64,000 bases of DNA from Pseudoselenomonas ruminantium (GTDB lineage: Bacteria; Bacillota; Negativicutes; Selenomonadales; Selenomonadaceae). Position numbers and translations under genes: made by a program. This document shows, one piece after another, positions 24,374 through 35,013 of this stretch. The DNA is taken from the NCBI RefSeq assembly GCF_900113715.1, contig NZ_FOQK01000011.1, forward strand, positions 43,095 to 107,094, in the 5' to 3' direction. Position 1 is the first letter of the stretch, and each line of letters begins with the position of its first letter. The notes beneath the pieces are model-generated. The model ran no database searches, was not told the origin of the DNA, and was given only the letters and a program-made list of their open reading frames with translations.

Positions 24374-26599
24374 TCAATTGCCACTCTGGCTGCGCCCCAT
24401 CGAGCGCGTAACGCTATAGACATCCTTGAGCCGGCGCAGTTTCGTCACGAGCTGGCTGACCTGCGTCGAATTGCGCACGTCAAGCCCCAGTACGATAGTC
24501 GATGTCTTGTTGCTGCGGTTCGGATTAGCATTGATGCTGTGGATGTTGATTTTCATCTCCGTCGGCACAGCCAGCACATTCGTCAGGATACCGCGGCGGT
24601 CGTTGCAGACGATCTCGAGCTCCACCGTATACTGCTTATCGAGGCCGATATCCCAGCTGACGTCAATAAGCCGCGAAAAGTCCGTATCCTGCAGCAGATT
24701 GGGACAATCCGTGCGATGCACCGATACGCCACGGCCGCGCGTGACAAAACCGACAATCGGATCGCCCGGAATCGGATTGCAGCAGCGGGCCAGGCGGACC
24801 ATGACCCCGCTTTCGCCCTCAACGAGCACGCCATGACTGGATTTGGCCGTCTTGCCGTTCTGCTGCGGCTGCTTGAGCTTGGCGATCATCTGCGAGATGT
24901 CCGGCGGCGTGTTCTCCTTGACCTCTTTCTTGTGCAGCTCGATGAGCTTGGTCATGATGCCGTGCAGCGGTACGCCGCCGAAGCCCAGCGTTGCCAGCAA
25001 GTCATCCTCGCTGAGGATGTTGAACTTCTTGGCCACCTCCAGCAGGCGCCCCTCTTTCATGAGCACCTTGGGCGGATAGCCAAGATGCTTGGCCTCGTCC
25101 TTTATGAGCTCCAAGCCGCGCTCGATATTCTCCTCGCGCTTTTCCTTCTTGAACCACGAGCGGATCTTGCTGCGCGTCTCTGAAGATGCCACGATGTTCA
25201 GCCAGTCGCGGCTCGGGCCGTTGTTGGCCTTGTTCGTGATGACCGAGACGATATCGCCGTTCTTGAGCTTATGCTCCAGCGGCACGAGCTTGCCATTGAC
25301 CTTGGCGCCGACGCAGTGATGGCCGACCTCGGTGTGGATGCGGTAGGCAAAGTCAATCGGGATCGATCCCTTCGGCAGGTCGACGACATCGCCCTTCGGC
25401 GTGAACACGAAGACCTCATCCGAGAAGATATCGACCTTGAGTGCCTCGAAATACTCCTTCGGGTCGGAAAGCTCCTGCTGGAGATTCACCATCTGCCGCA
25501 GCCAGTTCATCTTCTGGTCCATGGCATTACCAGCCGTAGCCCCCTTGCCCGACTCCTTGTACTTCCAGTGCGCCGCGACACCATACTCCGATACCTGATG
25601 CATCTGGAACGTACGGATCTGGATTTCGAGCGGATAGCCGCGGGTCATGACCGTCGTATGCAAGGACTGATAACCATTGGATTTCGGCATGGCGATATAG
25701 TCCTTGAACCGGCCCGGGATTGGCTTCCACATCGCATGGATAACGCCGAGCACGCCATAGCAGTCCTTGACCGTATCGACGAGGACGCGGACAGCCGAGA
25801 GGTCATAGATCTCGCTGATGTCCTTGTGGTCGCGCTTCATCTTCTTGTAGATGCTGTAGAAGTGCTTGGCCCGGCCATTGATGTCCGCCTTGATATGCGC
25901 CTCATCGAGTTTCCCGGCAATCTGCCCGATCGCAGTATCGATGAACGTCTGCCGCTCTTTGCGTTTCTGCTTGACGTTTTCGACCAGGTCGTAATAAATC
26001 TCCGGCTCCAGATAGCGCAGGCAGAGATCCTCCAGCTCCCACTTGATATTCGAGATACCGAGACGGTTCGCCAGCGGCGCGTAGATCTCGATGGTCTCCT
26101 TGGCAATGCGCTTCTGCTTGTCGGCACGCATGAATTTCAGCGTGCGCATATTGTGCAGGCGGTCCGCCAGCTTGACCATGATGACGCGGATGTCGTTGGC
26201 CATCGCCAGGAACATCTTGCGATAGTTCTCAAGCTGCACTTCTTCCTTGGATTTGTACTGGATGCGGCCGAGCTTCGTGACGCCATCGACGATCATGGCG
26301 ACTTCCTCGCCAAACATCTCCGCGATCTGCTCCTTGGTATAGATGGTATCCTCGACCACATCGTGCAAGAGTGCCGCGCTGATCGTCACATCGTCGATGT
26401 GCAGCTCCGTCAGGATCTGTGCCACATGCAGCGGATGGATGATGTAGGCCTCGCCCGAAACGCGCGTCTGCCCCTCATGTGCGGCCGATGCCAAGTCATA
26501 GGCACGCTGGATGAGCGCCGTATCCGCATTCGGCTCATACTCCTTCACCGCTGCGATAATGGATTCAATGGACACTGGTGCTTTGTCTTTATCGTTCAT
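24374..26599 (-). CDS. relA: Bifunctional (p)ppGpp synthetase/hydrolase (Rel)
   Basis: 741 residues from the ATG at 26599, which has GAGGGGAAAGAA in front; a longer frame overlaps recJ. Domain order: HD hydrolase (about 25-190, with ALLHDVVED and LADRLHNMRTL), synthetase (230-350, with DLSAVRVLVDTVKDCYGVLG), TGS (395-455, VFVFTPKGDVVDLPKG), helical and zinc-finger region (VRLARCCNPIPGDP) and ACT (660-735). The intact HD residues indicate that it both makes and degrades the alarmone. It follows recJ by 13 bases; the apt gene often found between them is absent. Confidence 0.95.
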   Translation of the reverse strand: MNDKDKAPVSIESIIAAVKEYEPNADTALIQRAYDLASAAHEGQTRVSGEAYIIHPLHVAQILTELHIDDVTISAALLHDVVEDTIYTKEQIAEMFGEEVAMIVDGVTKLGRIQYKSKEEVQLENYRKMFLAMANDIRVIMVKLADRLHNMRTLKFMRADKQKRIAKETIEIYAPLANRLGISNIKWELEDLCLRYLEPEIYYDLVENVKQKRKERQTFIDTAIGQIAGKLDEAHIKADINGRAKHFYSIYKKMKRDHKDISEIYDLSAVRVLVDTVKDCYGVLGVIHAMWKPIPGRFKDYIAMPKSNGYQSLHTTVMTRGYPLEIQIRTFQMHQVSEYGVAAHWKYKESGKGATAGNAMDQKMNWLRQMVNLQQELSDPKEYFEALKVDIFSDEVFVFTPKGDVVDLPKGSIPIDFAYRIHTEVGHHCVGAKVNGKLVPLEHKLKNGDIVSVITNKANNGPSRDWLNIVASSETRSKIRSWFKKEKREENIERGLELIKDEAKHLGYPPKVLMKEGRLLEVAKKFNILSEDDLLATLGFGGVPLHGIMTKLIELHKKEVKENTPPDISQMIAKLKQPQQNGKTAKSSHGVLVEGESGVMVRLARCCNPIPGDPIVGFVTRGRGVSVHRTDCPNLLQDTDFSRLIDVSWDIGLDKQYTVELEIVCNDRRGILTNVLAVPTEMKINIHSINANPNRSNKTSTIVLGLDVRNSTQVSQLVTKLRRLKDVYSVTRSMGRSQSGN

Positions 26600-26612
26600 T
26601 TCTTTCCCCTCC

Positions 26613-28583
26613 TCAGCGATGACGACGATACGTCGGTGAATGCTCAAGCTCCATCCGCCCCGTTGCTTTGGGCAGATAGTAGCGGTTTTCCTCTAAATCA
26701 AGACGCAGGAGACCCAGCTCCTGGAAAATACGCAGTCCCGTGCTCATGGTATACAGGGAGATATGATGACCCCGCTGGCAGAAGCTCAGCGTGAGTTCCG
26801 CTGCCGTATAGGGGATGCTCTCCTCCTGCTGCTGGATGGCATACAGGAAGCGGTATATCTCGACCAGCTGCTCGCGCTCGGGGAATACCTTCTCCCCATC
26901 AGCGGGCCCCAGCGTATCCACCATGCACTGGAGACTGCGGCGCCCCTGCCACTCATTGACAGCCGGGCTGTAAACCATATCGATGGCCTCCGCATTGACA
27001 ATCCCTGCATACTCGCTCTTGTTCCAGTACAGAGCATTGATCGGCGCCGACGTCCTGCCCACCTGGAACCGCAGATGCTGCTTCTGGCTGCCGATAGCCG
27101 CCGCCCCCATGGCACGGATGCCGCGGCAGCCGAACAGCGGCTTGGGATTGCCCATGCCATAAGGCTCGAAGAGTGCCAGCTCATCGACCAGCTCGAAGGT
27201 GATATCCTCTGGTGCCAGCTCGAACTCCACCTTGACCTTCGGGATATAGTCATCCTCCGAAAGCGTCGCGGCCGCCACCTGCTCAAAGGCCTCGCGGAAA
27301 GCGTCAAGCTCCGGCTGCGCCACGGAAAGGCCCGCCGCCTGCGCGTGCCCGCCGAACTGGATGATGTGGCTGCTGCATTTTTTCAGCGCCTCATACATAT
27401 GCAGCCCCTCGATGCTGCGGCAGGACCCCTTGCAGACACCATCCTCCTGGATGCTCAGCACGATGGCCGGTTTATAGTAGCGGTCCACCAAACGCGAAGC
27501 CACGATGCCGATGACGCCGGGATTCCAGTTCTCCCCGGCCACGACGATGGCTGGCAGGTTCGCAGGATCTTTGCCCGCCAGCTGGTCTTCCGCCAGCTTC
27601 AGGATCTCCTGCTCGATGGCCTGCCGCTGGCTGTTGAGCATATCCAGCTCCATGGCCAGATTCTCCGCTTCCTCTTTATTTTCGGCAAGCAGCAGCCGAA
27701 CCCCTTTTTCTCCCGAGCCGATTCTGCCCGCCGCATTGAGCCGCGGCGCAAGCTGGAACCCGACATGACCGGCATTTATTGCCTTGTCCTGGATGCCTGC
27801 GACACGGACCAATGCCCGGACACCGGCAAACGCAGAATCCTGCATGGCCGCAAGACCTTCCTTGACGATGCGGCGATTCTCGCCCGTAAGCGGCACGATG
27901 TCCGCCACGGTGCCAAGCGCCACAAGCTCCAAATCCTGCGCATAATCCTCGTCCTCAAGCTCGCGCCATAGGGCCTGGCAAAGCTTGAAGGCCACGCCGG
28001 CACCGCAAAGCTCCTTGTCGGGATACGCACAGTCAGCACGATGCGGATTGACGACAGCCAGCGCATCGGGCAGCGTGTCCCCCGGCAGATGATGGTCGGT
28101 CACGATGATATCGAGTTTTCCCTTCATCGCCGCCACATCGTCCACCGAGGCAATGCCGCAGTCCACAGAGACCAGCAGCGTCACGCCCTTGGCGGCAATC
28201 TGCTGCAGCGCTGGCAGGTTGAACCCATACCCTTCCTTCACGCGGTCAGGGATGTGGAACGACACTTTCGCCCCGAGCGCCTTCAGATTATGCACGAGCA
28301 GCGACGTCGCCGACATGCCGTCCACATCGTAGTCGCCATAGACCATGATGCGCTCCTCGCCCTCGATCGCCTGCTTGATGCGCGCCACGGCCTTATCCAT
28401 ATCCTTCAGCAAAAACGGATCATGAAAGGGCTGCTTCTCCGGATGCAGGAAGCGCTCGGCGGAATCTATATCCGTAAGACCACGATGCCACAAAATCCCG
28501 GCAGCCATTTCCGTAATGCCCAATTGCCGGGCAAACGCCGCCGACTCCGGCACCGTATCATAAAGTTTCCATTCTTTCAACAT
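26613..28583 (-). CDS. recJ: Single-strand-specific 5'-3' exonuclease RecJ
   Basis: 656 residues from the ATG at 28583 (GGGAG nine bases upstream). The DHH phosphoesterase motifs are present: VYGDYDVDGMSATSLL (about 80-95), VDCGI, VTDHHLPGDTLP (the DHH triad) and the DHHA1 motif FGGHAQAAGLSV near 415. Relatives degrade single-stranded DNA with 5'-3' polarity in RecF-type repair and mismatch repair. The last 110 residues extend beyond the core, as in other Firmicute RecJ proteins. It heads the recJ-rel transcript. Confidence 0.93.
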   Translation of the reverse strand: MLKEWKLYDTVPESAAFARQLGITEMAAGILWHRGLTDIDSAERFLHPEKQPFHDPFLLKDMDKAVARIKQAIEGEERIMVYGDYDVDGMSATSLLVHNLKALGAKVSFHIPDRVKEGYGFNLPALQQIAAKGVTLLVSVDCGIASVDDVAAMKGKLDIIVTDHHLPGDTLPDALAVVNPHRADCAYPDKELCGAGVAFKLCQALWRELEDEDYAQDLELVALGTVADIVPLTGENRRIVKEGLAAMQDSAFAGVRALVRVAGIQDKAINAGHVGFQLAPRLNAAGRIGSGEKGVRLLLAENKEEAENLAMELDMLNSQRQAIEQEILKLAEDQLAGKDPANLPAIVVAGENWNPGVIGIVASRLVDRYYKPAIVLSIQEDGVCKGSCRSIEGLHMYEALKKCSSHIIQFGGHAQAAGLSVAQPELDAFREAFEQVAAATLSEDDYIPKVKVEFELAPEDITFELVDELALFEPYGMGNPKPLFGCRGIRAMGAAAIGSQKQHLRFQVGRTSAPINALYWNKSEYAGIVNAEAIDMVYSPAVNEWQGRRSLQCMVDTLGPADGEKVFPEREQLVEIYRFLYAIQQQEESIPYTAAELTLSFCQRGHHISLYTMSTGLRIFQELGLLRLDLEENRYYLPKATGRMELEHSPTYRRHR

Positions 28584-28690
28584 TGTATACAACTCCCAGA
28601 ATATATATTAGCCTATTTTAGCGCTTTTATCCATATTTTTCTAGAAAATAGAACACTTTAGCCCACATGTGCACAAAAATAATACAAAAA

Positions 28691-28752
28691 TACGGCAGAT
28701 TGACTTGTCAACCTGCCGTACCCCATTGACAAGTCAACTTCTGACCTGTCAA
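28691..28752. repeat. Palindrome cluster between secF and recJ
   Basis: Perfect TTGACNNGTCAA copies lie at 28700-28711 and 28726-28737, and a near copy (CTGACCTGTCAA) at 28741-28752. The first is framed by CGGCAG and CTGCCG, giving a hairpin over 28691-28720 that is followed by a T-rich run on the minus strand, so it may also terminate transcription. Confidence 0.6.
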
Positions 28753-28816
28753 CCCGCTGTCATCCCAGCGCAGCAGATACGACACGCTAAGGCATACTGG
28801 TTCCGCAGCAGACAAA

Positions 28817-28853
28817 AAGACGCCTAGAACCCGTGTGAGTTCTAGGCGCCTTT
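28817..28853 (-). terminator. Terminator after secF
   Basis: The stem AAGACGCCTAGAAC / GTTCTAGGCGCCTT (one G-T type pair) has an 8-base loop, with a T-run on the minus strand, nine bases beyond the secF stop. Confidence 0.88.
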
Positions 28854-28861
28854 TCATGTAT

Positions 28862-29782
28862 TTATTCCGTTACCACTTTTGTCTTATGTTTTTTCTCGCC
28901 CCAGTTGCGGAAGACAATCCAGAGCGGGCTGGCGATGAAGATGGACGAATAGCAGCCACAGCCGAAGCCGACGAGCAGGGCAAAGGCGAAGTCCTTCGTC
29001 GTGTCGCCGCCGAAGAAGTAGAGCGCAAACGTCGTGAACATGACCGTGAAGACCGTGTAGAGCGAACGCGTCAGCGTCTGGAAAACCGACGTGTTGACAA
29101 GCGTATCGATGTTGCCGCCACGGCGGAAGTGCAGCTTGAGATTCTCGCGGATGCGGTCGAAGATGACGATGGTATCGTTGATCGAGTAACCGACAACCGT
29201 CAAGAGCGCCGCGATAAAGGACGAATCGATCTGGCGCTGCGTAAACGAGAATACCGCGAGCACGATAAGGATATCATGTACGAGTGCCAGGACTGCTGCC
29301 ACACCGAAACGCCATTCGAAACGATAGGCGACATAGAGGATAATCAGTGCCCACGAAACGACAAGTGCAAGCACCGCATTGGTGATAAGCTCGCCGCCAA
29401 TCGTAGCACCGACTTTTTCCTCACGCAGTACCTGATAGTCAGCGACATCGGACTTGAGCGTTGCCATGACATCTTTGCGCTGGTTTTCCTCGAGGTCAAC
29501 CGTGCGGATCATGACATTCTCGCCCATCGTTGCATCGGTCGCTGCGCCGTTTTCTCCCGAAAGCTGGATCGTCGAGCCCTCGAGGTTGTATTTAGCCAGG
29601 CTCGAGCGAACCTCGGCAATCGTTACCGGCTTTTCGAATTTAAGGTCGATAATCGTACCGCCCGTGAAGTCAATGCCGAAGTTGAAGCCGCGGATGCACA
29701 TGCAGGCAATACCAGCGGCAATGATGATGGCCGAAAGGAGGAAGAACAGATTTCTGTGTCCAGCCAGATTGAGCTTATTCAT
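28862..29782 (-). CDS. secF: Protein translocase subunit SecF
   Basis: 306 residues with six predicted membrane helices. The large periplasmic loop follows the first helix. The family motif FNFGIDFTGGTIIDLKF is at about residues 30-46. YSINDTIVIFDRIREN (about 205) matches the conserved transmembrane D/R region. SecDF uses the proton or sodium gradient to complete protein export. It overlaps secD by eight bases. Confidence 0.95.
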   Translation of the reverse strand: MNKLNLAGHRNLFFLLSAIIIAAGIACMCIRGFNFGIDFTGGTIIDLKFEKPVTIAEVRSSLAKYNLEGSTIQLSGENGAATDATMGENVMIRTVDLEENQRKDVMATLKSDVADYQVLREEKVGATIGGELITNAVLALVVSWALIILYVAYRFEWRFGVAAVLALVHDILIVLAVFSFTQRQIDSSFIAALLTVVGYSINDTIVIFDRIRENLKLHFRRGGNIDTLVNTSVFQTLTRSLYTVFTVMFTTFALYFFGGDTTKDFAFALLVGFGCGCYSSIFIASPLWIVFRNWGEKKHKTKVVTE

Positions 29783-31037
29783 GTTTCAGATCCTCCTTTT
29801 TCCAAAGCATATAGCCATTGGCGCCATAAGCGCTCGGAGACTCTGCGATTTTCGAATTGATCATGAGCTTGAGCATGTACTGTGACAAGGTGATGGCCGT
29901 AAACATCGACAGGATCGTACCAAGCCCCAGCGTGATGGCAAAGCCGCGGATCGTGCCCGTGCCGAGGAAGAACAGGACACCGGCCGCGATGATGGTCGTG
30001 ATATTGGAGTCAAAGATTGTCGTGAACGCACGCTTGAAGCCAGCGTCCATCGACAGGCGCAACGTCTTGCCCTGAATCTGGTACTCCTCTTTGAAGTGCT
30101 CGAAAATCAGGACATTCGCATCAACGGCCATACCGATCGACAGGATGATACCGGCGACACCAGGAAGCGTCAGCGTAGCATCGAGCAGATACAAAAGACC
30201 AAGCAGCATGACCGTGTAAGCCATCAGCGCTACGTCAGCAATGAAGCCCGACAGACGGTAGAACAGGATCATGAATACGAGGACAGCGCCAATGCCAACG
30301 GCAAACGCAAACGTGGACTTGTCCTTGGAATCCTGACCAAGGGACGGGCCGACCGTGCGCGTCTCGATGATGTTGACCTTGACCGGCAGCGCGCCGCTTC
30401 TGAGGACGACAGCGAGCTGCTGTGCCTCCTCGAGCGTCTTCTGGCCGGAGATTTCGGCCTTGCCGCCGAGAATCGGCTCACGGACGTTCGGCGCCGTCAG
30501 CACCTCGCCATCGAGCAGGATGGCAATCGTACGGCCGACATTTTTTGTCGTGAGATCTGCGAACTTCTTCGCACCCTCATCGGAGAATTCGAGGTTTACG
30601 ACATGCTGGCCGCTGTTCTGGTTCGTAGCTGCCTGCGCATCTTTAAGGTCAGTACCCGTCAAAACGGTATTGCCTTCCTCATCTTTGAATTCGAGCATTG
30701 CCGTCTTACCGATCGTTTTGATCGCGGCATCCGGGTCTTTGACACCCGGCAGCTCGATGATGACGCGGCGGCTTCCCTCGCGCTGGATGATTGGCTCAGT
30801 AAGGCCCAGCGCATTGACGCGTTTTTCCATGATAGTGACGACGCGGTTCATGGCGTCATCGTTGACCTTTGCGATATCTGTGTCCTCTGCCTCGAGTACG
30901 ACATGCGTGCCGCCCTGCAGGTCAAGGCCCTGGCGGATAGAGAATGCCAGTGGTTTGACGCAGGCGACGAAAATGCCGATAATAGCAACGACGCAGACAA
31001 TCAATTTGATGAGATTGTCTTTTCTCAACGGATTCAA
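29775..31037 (-). CDS. secD: Protein translocase subunit SecD
   Basis: 420 residues, starting with a membrane helix and the signature IRQGLDLQGGTHVVLE at about 34-49. The periplasmic P1 region follows (60-220), then five helices with GMAVDANVLIFEHFKEEY, the conserved D-x-N motif of TM4. It forms the SecDF complex that pulls preproteins across the membrane. It follows a small P-loop gene by 61 bases. The spacer holds a GGGAGC-ATC-GCTCCC hairpin near the start, which may tune expression. Confidence 0.95.
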   Translation of the reverse strand: MNPLRKDNLIKLIVCVVAIIGIFVACVKPLAFSIRQGLDLQGGTHVVLEAEDTDIAKVNDDAMNRVVTIMEKRVNALGLTEPIIQREGSRRVIIELPGVKDPDAAIKTIGKTAMLEFKDEEGNTVLTGTDLKDAQAATNQNSGQHVVNLEFSDEGAKKFADLTTKNVGRTIAILLDGEVLTAPNVREPILGGKAEISGQKTLEEAQQLAVVLRSGALPVKVNIIETRTVGPSLGQDSKDKSTFAFAVGIGAVLVFMILFYRLSGFIADVALMAYTVMLLGLLYLLDATLTLPGVAGIILSIGMAVDANVLIFEHFKEEYQIQGKTLRLSMDAGFKRAFTTIFDSNITTIIAAGVLFFLGTGTIRGFAITLGLGTILSMFTAITLSQYMLKLMINSKIAESPSAYGANGYMLWKKEDLKHE

Positions 31038-31098
31038 CCCTTTCTTGCGGGAGCATCGCTCCCAGATTTACTTTTATCTAAAAAGCAGGCACGGTAAA

Positions 31099-31452
31099 TC
31101 ACGCAGACTTACCTGCTTCCTTGGCCTCGATGAAGGCTATGACCTTATCGCGTACCTGCTTGACAGTCAGCGAATCGGTCTGGATGTAGAGATCAGCGTG
31201 CGCTCTGGCATCTGCCAGGCGCTTATGCTGTGTGACCAGCCGTGATTCATCCCAGAAGACCTGCCGTCGCTTGCGGATTGCCGGCATCGTCGCATCGATC
31301 ATGACGACGATATCCGGCTGGCGCTTGGCCCAGAAATTGTGGATGCAGGAATGTTCCTGCGCGACGTTGTAGGCATCATAGCCAGCGGCGCGAAGCCCCG
31401 CGACAAGCGTAGTCTTGCCCGAGGCACAGACACCAACGATTGCGATCTTCAT
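31099..31452 (-). CDS. Small P-loop ATPase/kinase-like protein
   Basis: 117 residues. The Walker A motif GVCASGKTTLVAGL lies at residues 7-20. A Walker B-like strand PDIVVMIDA follows near 46, and a helical tail ends the protein. The size and the single-domain P-loop resemble short nucleotide-kinase-like ATPases, but the substrate cannot be told. It sits between a PP2C-type phosphatase and secD in the tgt-yajC-secDF transcript, which is not the usual gene order. A pairing of kinase-like and phosphatase genes is suggestive but unproven. Confidence 0.65.
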   Translation of the reverse strand: MKIAIVGVCASGKTTLVAGLRAAGYDAYNVAQEHSCIHNFWAKRQPDIVVMIDATMPAIRKRRQVFWDESRLVTQHKRLADARAHADLYIQTDSLTVKQVRDKVIAFIEAKEAGKSA

Positions 31453-31468
31453 GGGAATCCCCTCCTTA

Positions 31469-32179
31469 TCAATAGGGATACGTGACCTCTATCTGCTCGA
31501 TGCGGGGCGGATTGGACGAGCCCTCCGTTACCCCGAGAACGAGAACGGTCATATCATCCGAAGCCTTGTCCGCATCCAGCGTCAATGCATAGTCCATGAT
31601 GCTCTTGGCGATGAACGCTGCATCTTCTGCCTTATTCTTGCGGACGATTTCCATTATTTTGTCAAAGTCAGCCGCATGCCCTGTACGCTTGCGGCCCGCA
31701 TGGGCAATGCCATCGGTATACGAGACGATGAGCATGCCCGCCTCCAGCGGGATTTCGTACATCAGCGGCTTCATATGCCGGTTGACGCCGATCGGTTCGA
31801 CCGGTTCATCATAGACCGATTCGTAGTCTTCCGTCCTGACGATGACCGGACAGTTCGAATTGCGGCTGATGACTGCCGTCTCGGTGTCAAGATCCGCACT
31901 GACGACCGTCAGTGTGCACGACACCTTCTTGTCCTTCATCGCATAGAGATAGTCATGTACCGCGCGGGCCACAGCACCGTCGCGCGCGCCATCGGTAATC
32001 AGCTGCACCGCCTTATTGACGACCCAGCCGCTCGTATGATGTGCGGCCAGCCCATTGCCCTGCCCATCGGCGATGATGGCGGATATGCCGCCATGCGGAC
32101 GCTCAGCGATATCACAGGAATCGCCGCAGACCTCCATGGCGTATTTGGCCGTTTTAGCCAGGCCAATCTTGATTTCCAT
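31469..32179 (-). CDS. SpoIIE/PP2C-type serine phosphatase
   Basis: 236 residues from the ATG at 32179 (a GTG nine bases upstream is the alternative). The catalytic PP2C elements are present: IADGQGNGLAAHHTSG near 37 (D-G binding metal), YTDGIAHAG near 160 and SDDMTVLVLG near 212. There is no sensory domain, so it is a stand-alone phosphatase like those acting in partner-switching pathways or related Firmicute regulators. Its substrate is unknown. No anti-sigma kinase or STAS protein is nearby. Confidence 0.75.
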   Translation of the reverse strand: MEIKIGLAKTAKYAMEVCGDSCDIAERPHGGISAIIADGQGNGLAAHHTSGWVVNKAVQLITDGARDGAVARAVHDYLYAMKDKKVSCTLTVVSADLDTETAVISRNSNCPVIVRTEDYESVYDEPVEPIGVNRHMKPLMYEIPLEAGMLIVSYTDGIAHAGRKRTGHAADFDKIMEIVRKNKAEDAAFIAKSIMDYALTLDADKASDDMTVLVLGVTEGSSNPPRIEQIEVTYPY

Positions 32180-32188
32180 AACAATCAC

Positions 32189-32779
32189 TTACCTTTGCGT
32201 AATGGTAAAGCTCTCCTTTTCCGTGATGATGTGCTGCACGAGCGCATCATGCGGCTCCACAGGCACCTTTGCTGCCAGCTGGCAGGCAAACGCCAGCGCG
32301 CAGCGGTACGCCTGCGGCGCTTTTTCGGTCATGAACCGGTCATAAAAACCAGCGCCAAGGCCCAGACGGTGCCCTGACCGGTCAAAAGCAGCACCGGGCA
32401 CGATGATAAGATCGATGCATTCTGCCGCCACCAGCTCCCGCTTTGACTTGTCAACGGTCAAAATACCGAATTGACCTGTCACGAGTGCCGCCATTGACGG
32501 CAGGCGCACAGCCGCCATCGTCCCCTTGCCCGTGATAAGCGGCAGGCAGACGGTCTTGCCAGCGGCCAATGCCCGCTCCATAAGGTCATAGAGCTGCACC
32601 TCATCGGGCATCGAGGCATAAAGGAACACCGTTTCCGCCCGCTGGTAAACCGGCAGCGCATAGAGCTTCTGGAGCATCTGCTGGCTTGCCGCCGCGCGGC
32701 ACTCCGGCGTCAAGGCCTTGCGCCGCGCGGTCATCTGCGCCCGCAGGGCTTTCTTGGCCGCCTTTATCACAGCCGTCAT
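32189..32779 (-). CDS. 5-formyltetrahydrofolate cyclo-ligase
   Basis: This 196-residue enzyme uses ATP to turn 5-formyl-THF into 5,10-methenyl-THF. Family features are the basic N-terminus (KAAKKALRAQMTARRKAL), FLYASMPDEVQL near 57, and the closing GLGAGFYDRFM motif at about 145-155. It starts two bases after yajC. The gene contains one perfect (32443-32454) and two near copies of the window-wide TTGACNNGTCAA palindrome, which is unusual inside coding DNA. Confidence 0.9.
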   Translation of the reverse strand: MTAVIKAAKKALRAQMTARRKALTPECRAAASQQMLQKLYALPVYQRAETVFLYASMPDEVQLYDLMERALAAGKTVCLPLITGKGTMAAVRLPSMAALVTGQFGILTVDKSKRELVAAECIDLIIVPGAAFDRSGHRLGLGAGFYDRFMTEKAPQAYRCALAFACQLAAKVPVEPHDALVQHIITEKESFTITQR

Positions 32780-32781
32780 CG

Positions 32782-33069
32782 TCAGGCCTGCTTATCCTGC
32801 GTGAGGTTGGCGTTGATGGACGAGCGGGCGACCTCGATGACCGTATGCTCGGCGATCTTCAGCTCGACCTTCGTATCGTCGATGGCGACAATCGTGCCGT
32901 AGATACCGCCAATCGTCATGACGCGGTTGCCCGTCTTGAGACTGTCCAGCATGCTCATGCGGCGTTTCTGCGCATTCTTCTGCGGACGGTACAGCAAAAA
33001 ATAGAAAATCGCTACCATGATGATGATTGGCCCCCAAGTGCCGAGGGCAGCTGCCATTTCTGGACTCAT
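32782..33069 (-). CDS. yajC: Preprotein translocase accessory subunit YajC
   Basis: 95 residues with one N-terminal membrane helix (IIMVAIFYFLLYRPQKNAQK), followed by the small cytosolic domain (MLDSLKTGNRVMTIGGIYG). YajC binds SecDF. It stands 15 bases after tgt in the widespread tgt-yajC-secDF order, here interrupted by three extra genes. Confidence 0.93.
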   Translation of the reverse strand: MSPEMAAALGTWGPIIIMVAIFYFLLYRPQKNAQKRRMSMLDSLKTGNRVMTIGGIYGTIVAIDDTKVELKIAEHTVIEVARSSINANLTQDKQA

Positions 33070-33084
33070 AAAATCAACTCCTCT

Positions 33085-34420
<1,336 letters not shown>

Positions 34421-34447
34421 AAAATAAGAAGGGAATACAAGAAAATT

Positions 34448-34469
34448 GGCACGGGACTTTGCCCGCGCC
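34448..34469 (-). terminator. Terminator of the Sir2-macrodomain pair
   Basis: The stem GGCACGGG / CCCGCGCC has a 6-base loop and AATTTTC after it on the minus strand, 29 bases past the macrodomain stop. A near twin lies at 40967-40989. Confidence 0.7.
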
Positions 34470-34497
34470 CCCTCTCTCCCTATACAAGTCTCAATGT

Positions 34498-35013
34498 TTA
34501 ACATTTTTGCAATTCTCCTGCATACACCAGTTTTGTTCGCTCATCGAATAATACCCACAGAATTTCGTCAAATGCCTCCGGATGTTCCTCTACGACTGCC
34601 CTAACCGTCTGTACTGCAATTTCCGCTGCCTGTTGTACGGGATACGAATATACCCCTGTTGAAATTGATGGAAAAGCCACGCTACGGATACCATACTCCA
34701 TGGCCAGCTCCAGCGAATGCCGATAGCAACTGGTCAGCAGTTCTGCCTCACTATGAGTACCACCATGCCATACCGGCCCTACTGTATAAATTACATAGTT
34801 ACATGGCAACCTGTATGCCTTGGTGATTTTTGCCTGTCCCGTTTTGCAGCCATTGAGCATTCGGCACTCTGCTAGAAGCTCCGGGCCTGCCGCCCGATGG
34901 ATAGCTCCATCAACACCACCGCCGCCAAGCAGGCTCTCATTGGCAGCATTAACAATTGCATCGGCGTAATGCTTTGCTGTAATGTCTCCTAACTCAGTTC
35001 TGATTACGGTCAT
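34498..35013 (-). CDS. Macrodomain ADP-ribose hydrolase
   Basis: 171 residues forming one macrodomain. [21 protein letters not shown] (given here as overlapping parts: [10 protein letters not shown], then [14 protein letters not shown]) is the ADP-ribose loop of the YmdB/MacroD type. The second loop is [10 protein letters not shown]. Such enzymes hydrolyse O-acetyl-ADP-ribose or remove ADP-ribose from proteins. It overlaps the sirtuin gene by four bases. Sirtuins produce O-acetyl-ADP-ribose, so the pair would make and clear the same metabolite. The lipoylation genes of the SirTM-type operon are not present. Confidence 0.9.
   Translation of the reverse strand: MTVIRTELGDITAKHYADAIVNAANESLLGGGGVDGAIHRAAGPELLAECRMLNGCKTGQAKITKAYRLPCNYVIYTVGPVWHGGTHSEAELLTSCYRHSLELAMEYGIRSVAFPSISTGVYSYPVQQAAEIAVQTVRAVVEEHPEAFDEILWVLFDERTKLVYAGELQKC

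Noticed and set aside
25271..26794. A 507-codon plus-strand frame opposite rel
   Set aside because: It is the antisense shadow of a well-conserved gene with HD, synthetase, TGS and ACT domains.
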